Of a stretch of DNA of 64,000 bases, positions 52,191 to 59,404 are shown piece after piece. The position numbers and the translations under genes are program-made. The notes beneath the pieces were generated by a model. The model was given only the letters and a program-made list of their open reading frames with translations, was not told where the DNA came from and made no database searches. Numbering within the stretch: the stretch's first letter is position 1; every line of letters starts with the position of its first letter. The DNA is from an uncultured Mucilaginibacter sp. (GTDB taxonomy: Bacteria > Bacteroidota > Bacteroidia > Sphingobacteriales > Sphingobacteriaceae): positions 1 to 64,000 of the forward strand of contig CAIPFE010000025.1 in assembly GCA_903864275.1 (NCBI GenBank). The letters are read 5' to 3'.

Positions 52191-52711
52191 TCCGCATCAA
52201 TAATAACAGTAACGTTATCCGAAAGGACCAGGCTGCTGTCGCCTATGCCAAATTCAAGACGGTTTAGCTTAAAGGTGCCCTTAAAAGCCAGGCTATTGCC
52301 TTTTTGAATAAATGTGAAAGGTATTTCCATCGATTTTGTTTTGCCTTTGATAGTGAGGTTGAATGTCCCCGTATAATTATTGCCGCTCCTGTGTTTAAAC
52401 GAAACCGATTTTAGGGTAATCTTTGGATAGTGCGCCGCGTTAAAAAAGTCTTCCCCTCTTAAATGCTCGTCGCGGCTTGAATTATCTGTATTGATGGTAT
52501 TCGCGTCAACTGATGCCTCAATTGAACTTGAAGCTAAATTGGCAGGGTTAAACTGCACATTGGCCTGTAAACCGCCTATTGTGCCTTCAACACCAATGCC
52601 CATATTTTTTGTCTGGAAAGTTATGGCCGAGCGCGTGACCGTATTTTTCACCTGTGCAAAAGCAGCGCAAACTATGGTGATTATAAATAAAGAGAAAATA
52701 TACTTTTTCAT
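52175..52711 (-). CDS. YceI-family periplasmic lipid-binding protein
   Basis: A 178-residue secreted lipocalin-like protein with signal peptide (KKYIFSLFIITIVCAAFAQ). The family pattern includes SAITFQTKNMGIGVEGTIGGLQANVQFNPANLASSSIEASVDANTINTDNSSRDEHLRGEDFFNAAHYPKITLKS, with conserved DxHL and FDxxxYP-like segments. YceI proteins bind isoprenoid or other amphiphiles in the periplasm. The last codons lie inside a word-repeat hairpin, so the C-terminus may have been replaced by repeat sequence. Confidence 0.5.
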   Translation of the reverse strand: MKKYIFSLFIITIVCAAFAQVKNTVTRSAITFQTKNMGIGVEGTIGGLQANVQFNPANLASSSIEASVDANTINTDNSSRDEHLRGEDFFNAAHYPKITLKSVSFKHRSGNNYTGTFNLTIKGKTKSMEIPFTFIQKGNSLAFKGTFKLNRLEFGIGDSSLVLSDNVTVIIDAEVASS

Positions 52712-52896
52712 TGTGGTAAATGGCGTTATCCTAACAAATAACGTTATCGTTGTAAATAACGTTGTCTGCCTGTATAAATAATTTATTTCATGTTAATTTT
52801 ATGTTAGACAAAGAAAACACGAAAATGTTAATTTGATTTTATATTTTAATTTCCCGTGTTCTGTTTTCGGCGTTAGCCGGGAGTGGGCTTAATTTC

Positions 52897-54207
52897 CTAA
52901 AACTCAACGTGTGCCCTTATTCCAAACACATTCACGGGACCACGGTCTTTATTATAAGCTGGGTTTATTATAAACTGGTAATCGGGCGAAAGGAAAAATT
53001 TCTTTTTGTAAACGTCTGCTTTATAATAGATCTCTGCGATCATCTCCGTTCCATAATTTAATTCGCCATCTCCAATTATGAACCCATAGCCGCCATCGGC
53101 AAGGTATTCGCGGTGCGATGGCGATATGCCGTCAGCGATAAACGCTAACCCAATTTCATCATCAGGTCGGCTCCAGTTCGCGCCTTTTAATTCGCCGCCA
53201 AAGGTAATTGAACGGTCAATCTCTGTAAAGAACCAGGTTTCGTTATACCCGTCGTTCCAGCTGGCCCTGGCAAATACGCCGAAATTCTTTGTAAGATACT
53301 GGTCCATATTAATGCCGAAGCCATATTTATGGCGGCCATAGGCTTGTGTCGAATCTACATTTGGGGCTTTGGGGCTCTGCGCTATGGCAAGATCATAGTT
53401 ACCAAATTTCCCATTATTTAAAAACCCTAATAACCGCAAGGTTCCTTTTTGTCCGCCTATTTCATATCGTTTCTCATATTCTACCGTTTGGGTATTGGCT
53501 TTTCCTATTTTAGCATCCCAAACCGATTGATTAGCCTGGGTTGTAACCATGGTAAAAGCGAAACGAACAGACCAGTTTGGCTGCCCTAATTCGGCGGTTA
53601 GGCCCAATACGTATCCGCGTGTATTTGCCGGGTAGTCCCAGGCGCCATTGCCCATCAAAGCCCAGTTCATGAATTGGCTTCGCGGATCGTGGCTGAAATT
53701 GTTATTATCAAAAAAATCAGCCATGCCGAATTTCCCAACCGCGACAGAAAAATAGCGTTTGCTTTTTAAGCCGGCCAATTGATTAACGTCATCTTCTATA
53801 GTATCTTTCTCAGTCCCCCATTCAAAATTTTGCTTAAAATACATGCGGGCTATATAGATTTTGTTCTGGACGCCGCCAACCCTGAAGGTCTCCCCGTTCG
53901 GAAAACCGGCTACACCCAATGTTGAGCTTAAACCTGCTCCCCCGGAAAGTTCAGGATTAAAATATACTTCAGCGCCTTTCCATAAGCGTGCCGCGGCAAA
54001 AAAAGTAGTGGTAAGCGAAGTTTCTGTTTGTGTTGTTGGTAATAAACTATTTTTACCGGTATAAGGCGCATTAAAAGGCAGGTTATTTTGCGTAATAATG
54101 GTTTCCTGGAAATGAAACGTAGTTCGTTCCTGTTTAACCGTATCCTGAGCGAAGGCGATTTTGATACCAGCAAATGATAATATAAAGAGGAGTAAGTTTT
54201 TTTTCAT
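52897..54207 (-). CDS. Outer-membrane porin, carbohydrate-selective OprB-like
   Basis: A 436-residue outer-membrane barrel with signal peptide (MKKNLLLFILSFAGIKIAFAQ). It shows the OprB-like pattern: FNPELSGGAGLSSTLGVAGFPNGE, NQLAGLKSKRYFSVAVGKFGMADFFD, FGVFARASWNDGYNETWFFTEIDRS and a C-terminal strand with terminal phenylalanine (VNVFGIRAHVEF). It probably forms a sugar- or solute-selective pore. The promoter region has an inverted-repeat operator overlapping the -33 region (54294-54325). Confidence 0.5.
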   Translation of the reverse strand: MKKNLLLFILSFAGIKIAFAQDTVKQERTTFHFQETIITQNNLPFNAPYTGKNSLLPTTQTETSLTTTFFAAARLWKGAEVYFNPELSGGAGLSSTLGVAGFPNGETFRVGGVQNKIYIARMYFKQNFEWGTEKDTIEDDVNQLAGLKSKRYFSVAVGKFGMADFFDNNNFSHDPRSQFMNWALMGNGAWDYPANTRGYVLGLTAELGQPNWSVRFAFTMVTTQANQSVWDAKIGKANTQTVEYEKRYEIGGQKGTLRLLGFLNNGKFGNYDLAIAQSPKAPNVDSTQAYGRHKYGFGINMDQYLTKNFGVFARASWNDGYNETWFFTEIDRSITFGGELKGANWSRPDDEIGLAFIADGISPSHREYLADGGYGFIIGDGELNYGTEMIAEIYYKADVYKKKFFLSPDYQFIINPAYNKDRGPVNVFGIRAHVEF

Positions 54208-54293
54208 ATAAAAATTCGGCGCGAAATTAGTTTTTCAATTTAAACCCGGCATTTATTTAATGTAAATTCCATAAGCCATTTTTTAAATTTATA

Positions 54294-54325
54294 CAAATCT
54301 AATAAATATTTTAGACTTGTCTAAA
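54294..54325 (-). promoter_or_regulatory. Porin promoter with TTTAGAC inverted repeat
   Basis: Minus-strand TAGATTTG (54301-54294) is a consensus -7 box 87 bases before the ATG; TTTAGAC-N2-GTCTAAA (54310-54325) lies in the -33/spacer region. The half-site GTCTAAAT recurs at the TonB receptor promoter, so one metal-responsive regulator (Fur/DtxR-like) may control both (inference). Confidence 0.5.
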
Positions 54326-54382
54326 TTTATTTAAAAATCATAATGTTCCCTTAGCCTGCCCAGCTTAACAAAATAATTGCCA

Positions 54383-54994
54383 TCAATGTTCTACTATCTC
54401 GACTTCAGCAACCGGGCTGAATAAATAAATACGTTTTGAGTGAACCTCAGTGCATTTATAACGTTTACGCAATTTTTCTTCCTTTCTGAACACCCTGCCA
54501 TCTTTTAGTTTAAACAACGCTTTAATCGGCAGTTTTTCAACAGTTGTTACCGATTCCTTGGGCGCATCGTATTTACGTAATGAGCGGTAAAGCGTAAGGT
54601 CGGAACAACTTGATGCAGCTGGGTTATTAAGATAGCTTACAATGGCATGCTTAACATCCGGCGGAAAAATATCTTTTTCGAAAAATGGCTGCATCATTTT
54701 TTTAAAGTTGCCCTTCCATTCGGCGCCATGTGGTTTGGCCTTATGCTTATGTTCGTTCCAGGTATGTAAATGGGCAAATTCGTGAACCGCTGTCACCAGG
54801 AAAGCGTATTGGTTCAGGTCATAATTAACAGAGATGCGGTGCCCTTTGCCCGAATGCGGGGGCCTGTAATCCCCAAATTTGCTGTTGCGGTTTCGCGAAA
54901 TTTTGAATTCACATTTAAAGTAGTCAATCCACCGGCCTATGAGCGGAGCTGCATCAGGCGGAAGATAGGTTTCAAGAATTTTTACTTTATCCAA
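54383..54994 (-). CDS. SprT-like zinc metallopeptidase-domain protein
   Basis: A 203-residue cytoplasmic protein with the SprT motif HEFAHLHTW: H71, E72 and H75, with H for the third ligand in KPHGAEW. Length and the C-terminal basic region (LKDGRVFRKEEKLRKRYKCTEVHSKR) resemble bacterial SprT-like proteins; the eukaryotic relatives act on DNA-protein crosslinks, but activity here is not established. It is separated from the downstream sensory operon by a word-repeat hairpin. Confidence 0.5.
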   Translation of the reverse strand: MDKVKILETYLPPDAAPLIGRWIDYFKCEFKISRNRNSKFGDYRPPHSGKGHRISVNYDLNQYAFLVTAVHEFAHLHTWNEHKHKAKPHGAEWKGNFKKMMQPFFEKDIFPPDVKHAIVSYLNNPAASSCSDLTLYRSLRKYDAPKESVTTVEKLPIKALFKLKDGRVFRKEEKLRKRYKCTEVHSKRIYLFSPVAEVEIVEH

Positions 54995-55034
54995 TTTTTA
55001 CCTCGGGACAAAGATAGGGATTTAGGGGGAAATT

Positions 55035-55143
55035 GGTGAGTAGTGAGTGGTGAATTGTGTGTAGTGAGTAGTCAATGGTGAGAAGTCAATAGCGTGGGTG
55101 GGTAATACTGCCCACTCACTACTCACCACTCACTCTCCTCACA
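55035..55143. repeat. Word-repeat hairpin (GTAGTGAGT)
   Basis: The 5' arm GGTGAGTAGTGAGTGGTGAA...GTAGTGAGTAGTCAATGGTG faces CCCACTCACTACTCACCACTC-ACTCTCCTCACA. The 3' arm covers the stop codon of the response regulator gene (55139). Confidence 0.5.
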
Positions 55144-55792
55144 CGCTGATGATCCCCGTTTTAACCGCGAAGATCACAAGCCCAACCAGGTTTTTTGAAC
55201 GGGTTTTTTCAAATAAGCGGGCGCGGTAACCTTCTACCGTACGCACGCTTAAGCAAATTTTATCGGCGATCTCCTGGTTTGAGAATTCCTGGCAAACCAA
55301 TTTTAGTACTTCTATCTCGCGTTCATTAAAATCGGCCAGGGACTGGGCGGTGTTCCCCGATTGCGTATTGCCCGCCAATTGTTTGATAAGCGTAATAGAA
55401 AGATGTTCGTTAAAATAGTAATCCTTATAAAAAACGGTCGATATGGCTTCGATGATCTCTTCAGGTTCAGCGTTCTTCAGCAAATAGCCCGAGGCACCCG
55501 CTTTCATCATATCAACAATGTACTTGTCCTCGTTAAACATTGAGAGCGCCAATACTTTAATTTGATTATAATGCTGTTTAACGTAGGCTGTAGTTTGTAT
55601 GCCGTCTAGTTCAGGCATTTTAATGTCCATCAATATAACGTCGGGCGTTATAGAAGTTAACATAGCGATAAGCTGCTTACCGTTCGATGCCTCCAAAACC
55701 AAATCGAAATCTTCACAATCCTCCAGGGTGGCCTTTAGCCCGTTTCTGAATATCTTATGATCGTCTACAATGGCTAACCTGATTTTTTTCAT
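55139..55792 (-). CDS. NarL/LuxR-family response regulator
   Basis: A 217-residue regulator. Receiver residues 1-120: acidic pair DDHK (10-11), phospho-acceptor D56 in LMDIKMPELDG, T/S and K in LLKNAEPEE. The HTH (150-215) is LuxR type: FNEREIEVLKLVCQEFSNQEIADKICLSVRTVEGYRARLFEK. It is the last gene of the sensory operon and partner of the adjacent HisKA_3 kinase. The gap between the kinase stop and its ATG is about 206 bases and carries a long repeat, an unusual spacer within an operon. A candidate binding site ACGTA-N4-TACGT lies upstream of the operon. Confidence 0.5.
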   Translation of the reverse strand: MKKIRLAIVDDHKIFRNGLKATLEDCEDFDLVLEASNGKQLIAMLTSITPDVILMDIKMPELDGIQTTAYVKQHYNQIKVLALSMFNEDKYIVDMMKAGASGYLLKNAEPEEIIEAISTVFYKDYYFNEHLSITLIKQLAGNTQSGNTAQSLADFNEREIEVLKLVCQEFSNQEIADKICLSVRTVEGYRARLFEKTRSKNLVGLVIFAVKTGIISV

Positions 55793-55836
55793 ATCCTAAG
55801 CAGAATTAAGTAAATGTAGCAAAATTATCCTTTAAA

Positions 55837-56000
55837 GATATGAGAATTGAGATGTGAGATATGACAGGTGTCCATGGACCATGGTCGATAGTCCATAGCT
55901 GTTTCATCATCTTTCCGCCAGCTTCTATGGCCATGGTCCATGGACTATCGACTATGGACTTTAAAATTATCTCATATCTCCCATCTCATACCTCATATCT
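55837..56000. repeat. Composite word-repeat hairpin (ATGAGAT and CCATGGTC words)
   Basis: The outer arms repeat GATATGAGA/GAGATGTGAGATATGA and ATCTCATATCTCCCATCTCATACCTCATATCT; the inner arms carry GTCCATGGACCATGGTCGATAGTCCATAG and its complement. It therefore nests two word families. It lies between the kinase and response regulator genes and overlaps the kinase stop (55999). Confidence 0.5.
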
Positions 56001-56781
56001 AAAGCGTCTTTACTCTTATAATAGTGATGGTCCCATTTTTGGGTTTGGTATAAATATTAATTTCCCCATTGATAAGCCTTACCCGGCTTTCGAGGTTTTT
56101 CAGCCCAAACCCGTGTTTAATCTGGCTCATATTAAATCCATGGCCATTATCTTTAAACTCCATTACCAGCCAGCCCTGTTCGTTGGTGATGGTTAAATGA
56201 ATAACCGTGGCTCCAGAATGCTTTATAGCATTGCTAAACAATTCCTGGGCAATACGGTAAAAAGCCAGTTCAATTTCGGGCCTGGACCTTCCGCCATCCA
56301 AATTTTTTTTAAGTTCTACTTTAACATCGGTTGTTTGCTCAATTTTGATACACAGCCCCTCCAGCGCCTCCAGCAACCCGTAGTCAGTAAGCACAGGCGG
56401 CAGCACATTGTGAATGATATTCCGGATCTCGCTGATGCATTCGTCCGCCAGCTTACGGGTATCCGCCAGTAAGGGCTGTGAGCTTTCGCTAACGCTGCTT
56501 TTGTCGAGCCTGTGAAGATTGAGTTTTATGGCTGATAACACCTGGCCCACGCTATCATGCAGGTCCTCAGCCAGCCGCTTGCGTTCATTTTCCTGTGTCT
56601 CGAAAACTGCATTCAGCAAACCAGCCTGTTTTTCGTCGTGCAGTTTGCGTAATTCTACCTGGTTCTTTATCATCTTCCGCTGATAAATGATCACGAAAAA
56701 GAACAAAAATACGATCAATATAACAATCACAAGCGTACCGGTAATTAATACCGGTATCAGGTTGTTTTCTGGGGTTTGCAA
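55999..56781 (-). CDS. NarX-type (HisKA_3) sensor histidine kinase
   Basis: A 260-residue kinase with one N-terminal membrane helix (9-33), a coiled coil, the HisKA_3 box with H75 in AEDLHDSVGQVLSAIKL, and a HATPase_c domain with LFSNAIKHSGAT, FKDNGHGFN and GFGLKNLESRVRLI. It has no sensory domain, so the signal likely comes from the preceding 7-helix protein, whose gene overlaps its start by 25 bases. Its cognate regulator is the LuxR-type response regulator at 55139. Confidence 0.5.
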   Translation of the reverse strand: MQTPENNLIPVLITGTLVIVILIVFLFFFVIIYQRKMIKNQVELRKLHDEKQAGLLNAVFETQENERKRLAEDLHDSVGQVLSAIKLNLHRLDKSSVSESSQPLLADTRKLADECISEIRNIIHNVLPPVLTDYGLLEALEGLCIKIEQTTDVKVELKKNLDGGRSRPEIELAFYRIAQELFSNAIKHSGATVIHLTITNEQGWLVMEFKDNGHGFNMSQIKHGFGLKNLESRVRLINGEINIYTKPKNGTITIIRVKTL

Positions 56782-57395
56782 AGCAGTCCGACTGTGAATA
56801 AAATGTTAGCGATAATATTAGTTATAATGTGTATCATAAAATAATCCTCGAGGTGCGCGGCAATTATCTTTCTCAGCAGCATGAACAGAAATAAATTGAT
56901 AGAATAGTAAAACAACACGCCTGCATTTATCCAAAAAAGGCCTTGCTTTTCAATATGAATAAACTCCTGCCTGTTTAATAGCTGGTAAAAATATGCCAAT
57001 GAAAAAAATATAACGAGCACGCCTAAAACCGTGTTCGACATGGAAGGGTACTCCCATATTCCCTCAATAAAAATAACGTTAAATATTACTATAAGCAAAG
57101 CAATTGCGGCGAGTACAATAGTTGCTTTTTTGAGCACCTGATTAAAAAAAGCATTATAGTAAATAGCCGCAAAAAACACGATGCTGATTACTATAAACAG
57201 GTGTATCACCGGTAAGTTGTTAGTGGTCACGGTCTTTGCAAACTCAAGCACCCAGTCGCACAGTGACGATACCAGGAAAAAGAGCGCTGCTATTTTTAAT
57301 ATCTTATCCAGGTATTTGTAGTTATACAAAGCCGCAAGCACCGGGAAAAGGCCGGATACCGTGGAAGAAATATTTAAAGCATATGCTACAGACAT
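56757..57395 (-). CDS. Seven-helix membrane protein, probable signal-sensing partner of the kinase
   Basis: A 212-residue integral membrane protein with about seven hydrophobic segments (residues 12-28, 34-54, 60-82, 89-110, 117-136, 152-172, 182-204) and short loops. No named family is visible from motifs; the pattern FLVSSLCDWVLEF and LFWINAGVLFYYSINLFLFMLL resembles the histidine-kinase-associated membrane modules seen in Bacteroidota operons. It overlaps the kinase gene by 25 bases. It is proposed to sense the signal for that kinase (inference). Confidence 0.5.
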   Translation of the reverse strand: MSVAYALNISSTVSGLFPVLAALYNYKYLDKILKIAALFFLVSSLCDWVLEFAKTVTTNNLPVIHLFIVISIVFFAAIYYNAFFNQVLKKATIVLAAIALLIVIFNVIFIEGIWEYPSMSNTVLGVLVIFFSLAYFYQLLNRQEFIHIEKQGLFWINAGVLFYYSINLFLFMLLRKIIAAHLEDYFMIHIITNIIANILFTVGLLCKPQKTT

Positions 57396-57412
57396 AGCGT
57401 CATCAATCTATT

Positions 57413-57829
57413 TTACCCCTTTTTGCCGCTTAACACATTTGACGGGCATCCCGGTGAGCCAGGACACGGGGAAGACTGCTCGCCAATTATATAAAGTTTC
57501 GGTGCCGGCCCGCCCATTAAAGGTTTAGCGCCGGGGGCAGCAACAGCTTCAGGTGCTTCCTCATGTATCTGGTCGTTGCCATCCCGCATTACACCGGCAA
57601 TGATCAGGTGCGGCTTGCCGCCTTTAGGCTTATCATAAGCGTAATAAAACCTAATGCCCAGGCAATCCCTTTGTGCAAGTATTTTTTCTAATATCTCTTT
57701 CCCGAAAAATTGAGAAATAGTTTGGCCGGGATGGTTATCCCTGTAATGTTTTGTCCAGCTGGCGGCAAGTTCAAGTTCAATCGGGCTGCCTTCTCTCCCG
57801 GTAACCGGTGATTCTTTTTGATTTTCCAT
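57413..57829 (-). CDS. Hypothetical protein heading the sensory operon
   Basis: A 138-residue soluble protein without signal peptide. Residues 1-95 form an alpha/beta domain (IELELAASWTKHYRDNHPGQTISQFFGKEILEKILAQRDCLGIRFYYAYDKPKGGKPHLIIAGVMRDG); the tail is Pro/Ala-rich and ends in a Cys-containing segment (SSPCPGSPGCP). I recognise no family; the Cys-Pro-Gly tail might bind a metal or be a processing site. The stop is 17 bases before the next gene. It is the first gene of the four-gene unit and thus may be the signal or its receptor. An ACGTA inverted repeat lies upstream of it. Confidence 0.5.
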   Translation of the reverse strand: MENQKESPVTGREGSPIELELAASWTKHYRDNHPGQTISQFFGKEILEKILAQRDCLGIRFYYAYDKPKGGKPHLIIAGVMRDGNDQIHEEAPEAVAAPGAKPLMGGPAPKLYIIGEQSSPCPGSPGCPSNVLSGKKG

Positions 57830-57999
57830 TGTTTAAAGTTGTTTTGGTTGAAAAAATAGTTTTCATAAAACTAATATTAATTAGCGGTTATTTCAAAAGG
57901 CGCGGTAATACAATCAAATTGGTGTTCCCTTTAATTTTTCGTAGTTTGCTTATTTTCAGCGGGTAACATATTTTTAAATAGCATGTACTGCAAAAAATC

Positions 58000-58036
58000 A
58001 CGTAGTTTTACGTATCAAAAACCGTGTTAGTACGGT
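58000..58036. promoter_or_regulatory. ACGTA inverted repeat, candidate LuxR-regulator site
   Basis: ACGTA-GTTT-TACGT (58000-58013) is a perfect 5-bp inverted repeat; ACCGT-N6-ACGGT (58021-58036) follows. It is about 170 bases upstream of the sensory operon ATG (57829), within the gap after the isomerase gene. Regulator identity is inferred. Confidence 0.5.
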
Positions 58037-58091
58037 TAAACGAAATTGTTTATTTGGAAATAAAGTGGCTTCCGATCATTAGGATTTTGGG

Positions 58092-58967
58092 TCAGGTAAG
58101 TCTGATGTGCTGCAAATAGTCCGCATTAAATTTTGCGCTTTGCAGGGGCGTTTCATGAAAAAAACGCGACTGCTCCACAAAAAAATATTCCATGCCATTT
58201 GCCAAACCGGTTGAAAGCAGGTGAGGATAATTAATAATGCCGTGCCCCAAATCGCAGGCCGATTCTTCGTCGCTGCCAACGGGCAAACGTTCTTTCAGCA
58301 CATCGCGCATATGACAAAGCCGGAAACGGGGGTGATATTTTTTAATGTAGGCTTCCGGGTCCTGACCTTCGGTAACGGTGTAATAAAAATCCATCTGGAA
58401 ATCAACTAATTCTTTGTCCGTATTGGCCAGCAAAACATCAATTGGGAGTTGCCCGTCGACAGGTTTGTAGGGATAATCATGCGGGTGGTAGGCAAAGCGT
58501 AAACCGTTCTTTTTGCAAATGGCGCCGTAGCCGTTAAATTCATCAGCTATCCTTTTGAAAGCATCGATTGTTTTTTGCGGCCCTTTCCAGGGATAGATCA
58601 AATATTTCATGCCGATTTCAGCCGCCTCTGCGGCTGTTTTTTCAAAGCCTTCGGCATCACCTGCATAGTGGCTGGAGATCATTTTTAGCCCGTTATGTTG
58701 GGCAAGGCTGTTAAAATCTTTATTACTCGTCCCCCAAAATATCCCTTTATTGCCGCCAAAGCTTTCAATTTGGGTATAGCCCATTTTGCCGATTTGGGCT
58801 AAGGTTCCGGCCGCGTCTTTTTCCATATCCTCCTTTACCATGTACAACTGTATGCCGATGGCTGGTAGTTTTTTCCGGTTTGATCCGGCAAATAAATTGC
58901 TTTTAAGCAATGGCAGCGATAAAGCCAAAAGGCTGGTTTGTTTGATGAATGATCTTCGGTTTGTCAT
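58092..58967 (-). CDS. Sugar phosphate isomerase/epimerase (AP-endonuclease-2-fold), exported
   Basis: A 291-residue TIM-barrel protein. Start at 58967: TNRRSFIKQTSLLALSLPLL is a twin-arginine-type signal; a longer frame to 59078 only extends through the tandem repeat and is rejected. Core motifs: AIGIQLYMVKEDMEKD, YTQIESFGG, MISSHYAGDAEGF, HPHDYPYKPVDGQ and QMDFYYTVTEGQ, with the usual Glu/Asp/His metal ligands of the family. It probably isomerises or dehydrates a sugar intermediate. It is next to a GMC oxidoreductase, so the two may form a glycoside-oxidation pathway. Confidence 0.5.
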   Translation of the reverse strand: MTNRRSFIKQTSLLALSLPLLKSNLFAGSNRKKLPAIGIQLYMVKEDMEKDAAGTLAQIGKMGYTQIESFGGNKGIFWGTSNKDFNSLAQHNGLKMISSHYAGDAEGFEKTAAEAAEIGMKYLIYPWKGPQKTIDAFKRIADEFNGYGAICKKNGLRFAYHPHDYPYKPVDGQLPIDVLLANTDKELVDFQMDFYYTVTEGQDPEAYIKKYHPRFRLCHMRDVLKERLPVGSDEESACDLGHGIINYPHLLSTGLANGMEYFFVEQSRFFHETPLQSAKFNADYLQHIRLT

Positions 58968-59009
58968 GGTAATTTTTATTAAAAGGGTTCGGGTTTTATC
59001 CTCCGGTTT

Positions 59010-59396
59010 CATACCCCCTCTGTCTCCTTCGTCGACATCTCCCCCTAAGCTTAGGGGGAGAAAGATATGGGGCAACACAAATTTGTATGCGAACCCTCTC
59101 CTCCCCTATTTTTAGGGGAGGCCGGGAGGGGTAAGAAACGCCATACCCCCTCTGTCTCCTTCGTCGACATCTCTCCCTAAGCTTAGGGGGAGAAGCATCT
59201 CGTACGACCCCAATTTTTGTGAATCTTCTCCTCCCCTATTTTTAGGGGAGGCCGGGAGGGGTAAAAACATCCGCCATACCCCCTCTGTCTCCTTCGTCGA
59301 CATCTCCCCCTAAGCTTAGGGGGAGAAGCATCTCGTACAACCTAAACATCGGTGAACCCTCTCCTCCCCTATTTTTAGGGGAGGCCGGGAGGGGTA
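59010..59396. repeat. Three tandem 122-133 bp double-hairpin units
   Basis: Units start at 59010, 59142 and 59275 with CATACCCCCTCTGTCTCC. Each holds a 22-base palindrome centred on AAGCTT (CTCCCCC...GGGGGAG, one mismatch in unit 2) and a second hairpin CTCCCCTATTTTTAGGGGAG. It fills the gap between the GMC oxidoreductase gene and the isomerase gene on the minus strand, in front of the isomerase ATG. Confidence 0.5.
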
Positions 59397-59404
59397 AAAA
59401 CCAA

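Noticed and set aside
58968-59078. Upstream start of the isomerase gene
   Set aside because: The extra residues translate the tandem repeat; the Tat-type signal begins at 58967.
59010-59396. CRISPR array
   Set aside because: Units are 122-133 bp, contiguous, without unique 30-40 base spacers, and made of hairpins.
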